This document shows positions 57,472 through 64,000 of a DNA stretch of 64,000 bases, piece by piece. Below the pieces are notes generated by a model that had not been told where the DNA came from, ran no database searches, and saw only the letters and a program-made list of their open reading frames with translations. The stretch covers positions 730,186 through 794,185 of the forward strand of contig OY829654.1 in assembly GCA_963691815.1 (NCBI GenBank), in the 5' to 3' direction. Both the position numbers and the translations under genes were made by a program. Origin of the DNA: Echiichthys vipera. Taxonomy: Eukaryota; Chordata; Actinopteri; Perciformes; Trachinidae. How positions within the stretch are numbered: the first letter of the stretch is position 1; the number at the start of each line of letters is the position of its first letter.

Positions 57472-58039
57472 GGCGCACTCCCACTGTGCCTCCGTCCCGT
57501 GCCCCAGCACGTGTCACGGCTAAAGTCTGGTTCCTTTGACCAGTGTGAGTGCAACCGTACCGCGTCTAGGAGCGGCACGCTTGCCGTCCACGGCCCGTTT
57601 GGGAGAGGTGGGCTTTAGTAAAGCACGTTTGCACGTGTACGAGCACGAGCGTGCGCACGTGTCCGAGCACGAGGCCTACGGCGGTTCTGAGGTCATTTCC
57701 TGTGCGTCTGTTGGGACGTAGAAAAAAGAAGGAGGGACCATGCGCGGACATTTCAAACAATGGCGGTGAAAGGTTCACGTTGGTGTGATGCGGAGGTGGA
57801 GTGTTTACTGCAGATTTGGTCGATGAAAAGATTCAAAAACAGTCGACAAGATGCACAAAAACTCCGAGGTCTACGGAAAGATCTGGAAACAAAGCCACGC
57901 ATCGCCATGACGTCATCAATGCGTGTGACGTGTTACGGCGTGATGACGTATAGGCAGCAAGAAGCATTCTCCGAGGCCCAGGTAGTGTGAGTACAAACGG
58001 GCCTGGAGGGGGGGACAAGGACCCTAAAGCACGGGGCAC
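57472..58039 (+). mobile_element. PIF/Harbinger-like MITE, copy 8, right end truncated
   Basis: Left end GGCGCACTCCCACTGTGCC is present, and the Myb/SANT-like frame is intact at 57760-57990. The sequence leaves the family at CACGGGGCACTG, about 30 bp before the expected right terminus. Confidence 0.72.
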
Positions 58040-58112
58040 TGGAGCTTCACTGATAATGAGAGTTACTGTGGTTCTCTCAGACTGAAGCATGATGACATAC
58101 AACACTAAAGCC

Positions 58113-58329
<217 letters not shown>

Positions 58330-58399
58330 AGTCTTGTGGTGAGTTTCATCACATTCACTGTAGGAAGTGTTGAATGAGGAGCGTTTAAAAGTGACGTAC

Positions 58400-58547
58400 C
58401 GCTGGAGATGGATGTGGCAGATCAGGGAGCAGGTCCCAGGGCGGGTTCTCCAGGCCCGGCAGAGCGCACCTCAGCGTCAGCGCCCACAGAGCCTCCGCAG
58501 CAGGGAGCCGCCCGCTGTCCCACCACGCCGCTGCAGGAGCCCCTGAC
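58400..58547 (-). CDS. faap20: faap20 exon 2: FANCA-binding region
   Basis: The minus-strand acceptor is GCCTCACACAG, the donor GCG/GTACGT. It completes Arg with the two bases of exon 1, then encodes 49 residues, SGAPAAAWWDSGRLPAAEAL through DLPHPSPA. AWWDSGRLPAAEALWALTLR aligns with the RPWFLLG...LWAELLRTV part of human FAAP20, the N-terminal region reported to bind FANCA. A nearer acceptor (CTGCAG at 58588) gives an immediate stop, which supports the chosen one. Confidence 0.9.
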
Positions 58548-59554
58548 CTGTGTGAGGCAACCATAGACTGGCTTAGCACCTGCAGACCACAGATCACAGA
58601 CTCTCTGTCTCTCCAGCGTGTGTCACCATCACTAAACCTGCAGAAAGTTCCAGATATTTGCTCATAAAAGAGTTTCCAAGTGCGTAAAAACACAAGAGAA
58701 ATGTATAAAAACTATATTTTACCTTTTAAAGTAACGAGTACGGAGGAGCAGGATGTGATGACGGGCTTTTCCTCTTCTTCTAAATTATTTTATATGCATT
58801 TTTAATCCGTCAGTGAAATTATTAATGACCCTCTCTTTGATCTGAGGCATCGTCTGCGTGTGTAAATAACAGAGAGAGAGAGAAGAGTCGCTCCACGCCG
58901 CGTGTGTTCAAACATTAAAGGCTTAAACGCACTCGCAGCTGCAGAAACAAGGTGATTTTTTAGAAAAATCAACTGTTTGACGTCGTGTTTCCTCCTCCAG
59001 AGCAGATTCTGTCAGACGTCGTGTCGTTGGTTGATTGTGTGCAGCTCATCTGAACACTGTTACGTGTTAGCGTGCTCTCAGGGAGGGAGGATGCAGCGTC
59101 ACAGGGGTTAAAGTCGGACAAAAGCATCTAAAGTTTATATAAAAGTGTTGATTAGATTGATGTAAAACAGGGGAAGTCTCCGTAAACACCGTCCTGCTCG
59201 TCTCAGACACACACGCTTCATTTATTTGGTTCAGATTCACTGTTGAGATTAAATAAATCCTTTAAAAATGCTAAAATCTTCCACATTAAGTTCTGTTTTT
59301 GTTGTTTTGACTCAGTGTCAGAGAGAAGTGGACTCAGTTCTGTACCTGAGGTGTTTATGTGACGTCTCTGTGGCACAGCGGCAAAATAACGAGGTTTGAA
59401 AACAGGTTTAAATGTCATTTAATCAGCAGCACAGAACGAACTGCTCGTGAAGGCTTCTGTGTGTCGGTACGAGTGTGAAGCTGTGGAATATTCTGGATCT
59501 CCGGCTTCAGCGACGCCAAAGCGTTTAAACTACTGTACAAACGCCTCAAAAGCA

Positions 59555-59690
59555 GCTTCAGTCCAAAGCAACTGGACTTGGTTCTTTGTGAGGAAGACGT
59601 TTCACCTCTGATCCAAGAGGCTTCATCAGTTCATGTACGCATCTGACCAGGACCAGGACCAGGACCAGGACTGGACCAGGACCAGGTTCG
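59555..59690 (+). repeat. Element with ACCAGG array, short copy
   Basis: CAGTCCAAAGCAACTGGACT...GACGTTTCACCTCTGATCCA...TCAGTTCATGTACGCATCTG followed by (ACCAGG)n. It is the same as 34065-34250 but the far flank is missing, replaced directly by the SINE head. Confidence 0.75.
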
Positions 59691-59693
59691 AAT

Positions 59694-59912
59694 TGGGGCG
59701 GCAGTAGTTCAGTCCATAGGTGACTCTGCTGGGAACCGAAAGGTCGCTGGTTCGAGTCCATGTGTGGAGCTTGAATGGAGCGTGGACTGTTGGCTGGAGA
59801 GGTGTCAGTTCATCTCCTGGGCACTGCAGAGGTGCTGTTGAGCAAGGCACCGAACCCCCAACTGCTCTGGGCGCTGATCCATTGGCAGCCCCCTCGCTCT
59901 AACATCTCTCCA

Positions 59913-59956
<44 letters not shown>
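59694..59956 (+). mobile_element. tRNA-derived SINE with (GT)n tail
   Basis: Head GGGGCGGCAGTAGTTCAGTC with box B GGTTCGAGTCC, body AGCAAGGCACCGAACCCCCA and CTCGCTCTAACATCTCTCCA, tail (GT)n 59919-59955. It is the only plus-strand copy of the family in the window. Confidence 0.75.
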
Positions 59957-60060
59957 CAATGTGGTCACCTGTAAATAAATATACCTGTGTATAAACTGCT
60001 CCTATAGGTGGAAACAACAGAATATCACCTATAACACGAGGGGGTGCATCACGGCACCAC

Positions 60061-60150
60061 ACCGGGACACACACTGGGACACACACCGGGACACACACCG
60101 GGACACACCGGGGGGACACACCGGGACACACCGGGGACACACACTGGGAC
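60061..60150. repeat. GGGACACACACT/CCGG tandem repeat
   Basis: Seven or eight imperfect 12-16 bp units of GGGACACACACCGG. Confidence 0.9.
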
Positions 60151-60244
60151 ACACCGGGTCTGAATCCGGACAGAAGCCCAGCAGCCGTGATGTTCGGGTC
60201 CGGGTTCAGGTCTTTACCGGTGTAACGGGGAACACATCACCCAC

Positions 60245-60384
60245 CTGCCGGGCTCTGCTGCGGGCTCACCGCGGGACAGAGCGGCGGGACCCCGGTCCAG
60301 AGGCTCCGTGAGCGGCGGCACCGCGGGGTCTCTCCCCCCCGGTTTGTTCCGCTTCAGTTTGGATCTGAAACTTTTTTCAGCCAT
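60245..60384 (-). CDS. faap20: faap20 exon 1: start codon
   Basis: ATG at 60384-60382, then 45 more codons beginning MAEKSFRSKLKRNKPGG and two bases before donor CAG/GTGGGT. The basic KSKLKRNKP start is typical of fish FAAP20 as I recall it. From established knowledge, FAAP20 stabilises FANCA in the Fanconi anaemia core complex, needed for FANCD2 ubiquitination in interstrand crosslink repair. An in-frame upstream ATG at 60459 would add 25 residues (Gly run, Glu run) encoded by a CTT/CCT simple repeat. I prefer the inner start because the extension is repeat-encoded. Confidence 0.88.
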
Positions 60385-60391
60385 TTCAGAA

Positions 60392-60422
<31 letters not shown>

Positions 60423-60587
60423 CTTCTTCTCCTCCTCCTCCTCCTCCTCCCGGTGTCACTGCAGCGGCTCGGGCGGGAGCGTCGCCCCCTGCTGTTCAGG
60501 AGGAGCCACTGCTCATCCCCGCACTGCTCCAGGGCCGGAGAGGGACTTTCTGGGTCACCTGCCCGGGAGGGGGGACCGGTGCAGCAT

Positions 60588-60589
<2 letters not shown>

Positions 60590-60641
<52 letters not shown>
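60590..60641. repeat. (CA)n microsatellite
   Basis: About 26 CA units. Confidence 0.97.
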
Positions 60642-60645
<4 letters not shown>

Positions 60646-60685
60646 GAAACACTGTAATGCAGAACAAGTCAAATGGTGGTGTTCA

Positions 60686-60797
60686 TCCATCCATGATCCA
60701 TCCATGATCCATCCATCCATCCATCCGTCCATCCATCCATGATCCATCCGTCCATCCATCCATGATCCATCCATCCATCCGTCCATCCATCCATGAT

Positions 60798-60833
<36 letters not shown>

Positions 60834-60861
60834 CCATGATCCATCCGTCCATCCATCCATG

Positions 60862-60892
<31 letters not shown>

Positions 60893-61020
60893 ATCCATCA
60901 TCCATCCATCCAATCATCCATCCATCATCCATCATCCATCCATCCATCCATCCATCCATCCAATCATCCATCCATCATCCATCCATCCAATCATCCATCC
61001 ATCATCCATCCATCCATCTC
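60686..61020 (+). repeat. (ATCC)n tetranucleotide array
   Basis: CATCCATC repeats with regular GATCCATC and CGTCC variants forming higher-order blocks of about 40-60 bp. Artefact frames read MDGWMDG. Confidence 0.97.
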
Positions 61021-61029
61021 TGGGTATAT

Positions 61030-61260
61030 GATGATGTGATGTCACTCTGCTCAGATGTGATGTCACTCTTCTCAGATGTGATGTCACTCTCTTCAGATGT
61101 GATGTCACTCTGCTCAGATGTGATGTCACTCTCCTCAGATGTGATGTCACTCTGCTCAGACGTGATGTCACTCTCCTCAGATGTGATGTCACTCTGCTCA
61201 GACGTGATGTCACTCTCCTCAGATGTGATGTCACTCTCCTCAGGTGTGATGTCACTCTGC
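61030..61260 (+). repeat. 21-bp minisatellite with TGATGTCA cores, 11 copies
   Basis: The unit is GATGTGATGTCACTCTGCTCA with C/T and G/C variants (CTCCTCA, CTTCTCA). Each unit contains GTGATGTCAC, one base away from a palindromic CRE. Confidence 0.95.
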
Positions 61261-61287
61261 TCTCTGCTCACAGTGATGCCGGTTACA

Positions 61288-61360
61288 TCACACACAGCGC
61301 TGACTGTGGCGCTGACTGTGGCGCTGACTGTGGCGCTGACTGTGGCGCTGACTGTGGCGT
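61288..61360 (+). repeat. 12-bp repeat (GCGCTGACTGTG)n, 5 copies
   Basis: Five perfect units ending in GGCGTTAACG, immediately after the 21-bp array. Confidence 0.93.
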
Positions 61361-61434
61361 TAACGGGACGCACTCACAGTGGAAAGTAACAGTCATGGTG
61401 ACGCTGGGACCAACGGAGCGGCTGCAGTTATGCA

Positions 61435-61538
61435 ATGGAAAGAAAACAGGGGAAAGCTGGAGCGAGCGGAGGGAAGGAAAAGAAAGGAGAAGAACGGAAA
61501 ACAGCACTTTGGGGGAAAACCTGCCACTCTGAAACAAG
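61435..61538 (+). CDS. Candidate small gene, exon 1
   Basis: ATG at 61435, 34 codons (MERKQGKAGASGGKEKKGEE start, lysine-rich, ending CHSET) and two bases, then the strong donor AAG/GTGAGA. The region is GC-rich and repeat-free, between two repeat clusters. I do not recognise the protein. In-frame continuity with two further exons and a downstream AATAAA is the main support. An alternative frame from ATG 61379 stays open through the donor to 61801 but contains no recognisable domain. Confidence 0.35.
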
Positions 61539-61763
61539 GTGAGAGCGACTTCGTGCCCCAGGATGAAGATTCCAGAAGGAGCGCGGCTGAAGAGCTGACG
61601 CGGACCGACCCGGGCTGCTACCTCAGCCGCAGAGAGGAGGAACCACACAGGCAGGGCAGCGGGCAGGGCCTGCGAGCACGCCGCTGCAACCGGCGCCCGG
61701 AAAGAACCGTTAGGTCATCCCTGTCACGTGACGTGGTGTTGTGCTCTGCTGCCATGGCAACAG

Positions 61764-61833
61764 CGAAGATGATGATGATGAGGAGAGTAAGAGTGAGGTA
61801 GTTTACCAGTTTCCACAGTCACAGAACTCTCAG
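61764..61833 (+). CDS. Candidate small gene, exon 2
   Basis: Acceptor CCATGGCAACAG. It completes Ser, then encodes EDDDDEESKSEVVYQFPQSQ and NSQ before donor CAG/GTGCTC. A second in-phase donor at 61797/61798 (GAG/GTAGTT) would give a shorter exon. The acidic stretch contrasts with the basic exon 1. Without splicing, the frame runs into a C10 run and shifts away from the exon 3 frame. Confidence 0.35.
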
Positions 61834-61934
61834 GTGCTCATCCACGACTGTAATCTTGATGCTGTGCCTCAGAGTCTGCTCGCCTGTGGGGGAGGATCCT
61901 CCCAGACCCCCCCCCCTCCCGCCTGGAGCTGCAG

Positions 61935-62072
61935 TTTCAGCAGAGTTTGGCTGAGGACGCCACAGGAGCAGCAAAGTCCTCAGAGCTGGACTTTGAGTCT
62001 GTCTCCCTTCACTGTAACGACCTGTGGGTTAGAGAGAGACGTTACCTGAGACAGAACTCCCTGCTCCTCTGA
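61935..62072 (+). CDS. Candidate small gene, exon 3 and stop
   Basis: Acceptor with a strong polypyrimidine tract (C10 TCCCGCC) ending GAGCTGCAG. Forty-five codons, FQQSLAEDATGAAKSSELDF through WVRERRYLRQ and NSLLL, then TGA at 62070-62072. The segment looks helical and protein-like, with balanced composition. It is in phase with both possible exon 2 donors. The intron would be 101 or 137 bp, a normal teleost size. Family unknown. Confidence 0.4.
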   Translation, partial: FQQSLAEDATGAAKSSELDFESVSLHCNDLWVRERRYLRQNSLLL

Positions 62073-62144
62073 GCCGTGACACAGCATTTTATTAACACAC
62101 ATCTCACACACGTCTCACACACGTCTGATCTGATGGTGAATGGA

Positions 62145-62150
62145 AATAAA
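62145..62150 (+). other. Polyadenylation signal AATAAA
   Basis: AATAAA lies 73 bp after the candidate gene's stop codon, at the very edge of the minisatellite array. Confidence 0.4.
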
Positions 62151-63226
62151 ATGAGTCAAACAGACGAGTCGTATGTGGGTTTGTCTGCACGTTAACCTGA
62201 GACAGAAAAAGAGTCAAAACAGATGCAAAATGAGTCAAAACAGATGCAAAATGACTAAAAATAGATGCAAAATGAGTCAAAATAGATGCAAAATGAGTCA
62301 AAATAGAAGCAAAATGAGTCAAAATAGATGCAAAATGACTAAAATAGATGCAAAAAAAGTCAAAATAGATGCAAAATGAGTCAAAACAGATGCAAAAAAA
62401 GTCAAAGCAGATGCAAAATGAGTCAAAATAGATGCAAAATAAGTCAAAACAGATGCAAAATGACTAAAAATAGAAGCAAAATGAGTCAGAACAGATGAAA
62501 TTTGACAAAATAGATGCAAAATGAGTCAAAATAGATGCAAAATGACTAAAAATAGATGCAAAATGAGTCAAAATAGATGCAAAATGAGTCAAAATAGATG
62601 CAAAATGACTAAAAGTAGATGCAAAATAAGTCAAAATAGATGCAAAATAAGTCAAAACAGATACAAAATAAGTCAAAATAGATGCAAAATGACTAAAAAT
62701 AGAAGCAAAATGAGTCAGAACAGATGAAATTTGACAAAATAGATGCAAAATTACTAAAAATAGATGCAAAATGAGTCAAAATAGATGCAAAATGAGTCAA
62801 AACAGATAAAAAATGAGTCAAAAAAAGATGCCAAATGAATAAAAATAGATGCAAAATGACTAGAAAAGGATGCAAAATGAGTCAAAACAGATGCAAAATT
62901 ACTAAAAATAGAAGCAAAATGAGTCAAAACAGATGCAAAATGACTAAAAATTGATGCAAAATGAGTCAAAATAGATGCAAAATGAGTCAAAATAGATGCA
63001 AAATGAGTCAAAATAGATGCAAAATGACTAAAAATTGATGCAAAATGAGTCAAAATAGATGCAAAATAAGTCAAAATAGATGCAAAATGAGTCAAAACAG
63101 ATAAAAAAAATGACCAAAAATAAAAGCAAAATTACTAAAGAGATGCCAAATGACTAAAATTAGATGCAAAATGACAAAAATTGAAGCAAAATGACTAAAA
63201 ATAGATGCAAAATGAGTAGAATAGCG
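62150..63226 (+). repeat. 21/22-bp minisatellite, forward array
   Basis: About fifty units of ATGCAAAATGAGTCAAAATAG and ATGCAAAATGACTAAAAATAG. TGAGTCA is a consensus AP-1 site. Because the unit is often 21 bp, MSQNRCK-type open frames persist; these are artefacts. Confidence 0.95.
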
Positions 63227-63283
63227 TTAGGGCTGGGGTTAGGGTTAGGGTTGGGGTTAGGGTTAGGGCTGGGGTTAGCATCA
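63227..63283 (+). repeat. Telomere-like (TTAGGG/TGGGGT) core
   Basis: GTTAGGGCTGGGGTTAGGGT and similar for about 55 bp, between two opposed minisatellite arrays. Confidence 0.9.
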
Positions 63284-63289
63284 TTTTCC

Positions 63290-64000
63290 AGTCATTTTGC
63301 TTCTATTTTTCAGTCATTTTGCATCTATTTTGACTCATTTTGCATCTATTTTTAGTCATTTTGCATCTGTTTTGACTTATTTTGCATCTATTTTGACTAA
63401 TTTTTGCATCTGTTTTGACTTTTTTTGCATCTATTTTTAGTCATTTTGCATCTATTTTCACTCATTTTGCTTCTTTTTTCAGTCATTTTGCTTCTATTTC
63501 TACTCATTTTGCCTCTATTTTTAGTCATTTTGCTTCTTTTTTCAGTCATTTTGCATCTATTTTTAGTCATTTTGCATCTATTTTGACTCATTTTGCATCT
63601 ATTTTTAGTCATTTTGCATCTATTTTGACTCATTTTGCTTCTTTTTTCAGTCATTTTGCTTCTATTTCTACTCATTTTGCCTCTATTTTTAGTCATTTTG
63701 CTTCTTTTTTCAGTCATTTTGCATCTATTTTTAGTCATTTTGCATCTATTTTGACTCATTTTGCATCTATTTTGACTCATTTTGCATCTATTTTGACTCA
63801 TTTTGCATCTATTTTGACTCATTTTGCATCTATTTTGACTTATTTTGCATCTATTTTGACTCATTTTGCATCTATTTTTAGTCATTTTGCATCTGTTTTG
63901 ACTTATTTTGCATCTATTTTTAGTCATTTTGCATCTATTTTGACTCATTTTGCATCTATTTTTAGTCATTTTGCATCTATTTTGACTCATTTTGCATCTA
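63290..64000 (-). repeat. 21/22-bp minisatellite, inverted array (continues past window)
   Basis: This is the reverse complement of the array at 62150-63226 (TTTTGACTCATTTTGCATCT units). A higher-order block with TTCTTTTTTCAGTCATTTTG and CTATTTCTACTCATTTTGCC recurs at about 63468 and 63650, a spacing near 180 bp. Confidence 0.95.

Larger units (their letters stand above)
58548..60244 (-). other. faap20 intron 1
   Basis: About 1.7 kb. From 58550 to 59550 it looks unique. It then carries an ACCAGG hexamer element (59555-59690), a SINE with a GT tail (59694-59956) and GGGACACACACT-type tandem repeats (60061-60150). Confidence 0.8.
60385..61434. other. faap20 upstream region, GC-rich then repeats
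   Basis: 60180-60590 is GC- and CpG-rich, consistent with a promoter for faap20. (CTT)n/(CCT)n lies at 60394-60450, just upstream of the inner ATG. Then come (CA)n at 60590-60641 and three tandem repeats (60686-61020, 61030-61260, 61288-61360). Confidence 0.55.

Noticed and set aside
58560..58590. Alternative faap20 exon 2 acceptor (TCTGCAG at about 58588)
   Set aside because: Joined to exon 1 it gives a stop codon after two residues; the acceptor at 58548 gives an open, conserved frame.
60496..61389. MDGWMDG and DVMSLCS repeat proteins
   Set aside because: They are simple ATCC and 21-bp tandem repeats with no unique flanking coding sequence.
61379..61801. 140-residue open frame read without splicing
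   Set aside because: It has no recognisable domain and overlaps the strong donor at 61538; the spliced model fits splice signals and phase better.
62173..63990. MSQNRCK- and HFASILT-type frames up to 197 residues
   Set aside because: They arise because the minisatellite unit is often 21 bp without stops; there is no non-repeat coding sequence.

Overview
The window is from a ray-finned (teleost) fish nuclear genome. The evidence is spliced vertebrate genes with GT-AG introns, several unrelated tRNA-derived SINEs, LINE 3' ends of Rex3/RTE and L2 type, short hAT-type and Harbinger-like DNA transposons, and very abundant (CA)n/(GT)n and other simple repeats. No prokaryotic or organellar signal is seen.

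Layout: (1) Positions 1-50378, plus strand, hold most of prkcz (atypical protein kinase C zeta). Fourteen coding exons can be read with phase agreeing at every junction. They run from the pseudosubstrate/C1 exon at 6221-6306 to the stop at 50376-50378 and encode about 486 residues; the PB1-encoding exons lie left of the window. (2) Positions 50379-56101 hold the prkcz 3' UTR and the convergent intergenic space. (3) Positions 60384-56102, minus strand, hold a complete four-exon faap20 (Fanconi anaemia core complex protein, 276 residues in this model). It ends in a UBZ zinc finger that is split by an intron. The convergent prkcz/faap20 order is the same as I recall for human 1p36.33. (4) Positions 60600-61370 hold three unrelated tandem repeats in a row. 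(5) Positions 61435-62072, plus strand, hold a candidate small gene of three exons that I cannot name, followed by an AATAAA signal. (6) Positions 62150-64000 hold an inverted pair of AP-1-motif minisatellite arrays around a short telomere-like core.

The prkcz introns are filled by mobile and repetitive DNA. At least eight copies (plus fragments) of a PIF/Harbinger-like MITE carry what looks like exon 1 of a Myb/SANT-like gene with its splice donor. Two hAT-type MITEs have perfect 8-bp target duplications. There is also a 570-bp interrupted CAG tract, a 1.15-kb telomere-like satellite, a 490-bp tandem triplication broken by a SINE, and a 40-bp minisatellite amplified from a LINE 3' end.

prkcz encodes a polarity/signalling kinase and faap20 a DNA-repair scaffold. 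They are neighbours by conserved synteny, and nothing in the sequence links their functions. Orthologue names rest on recognition of diagnostic motifs, not on a database search.
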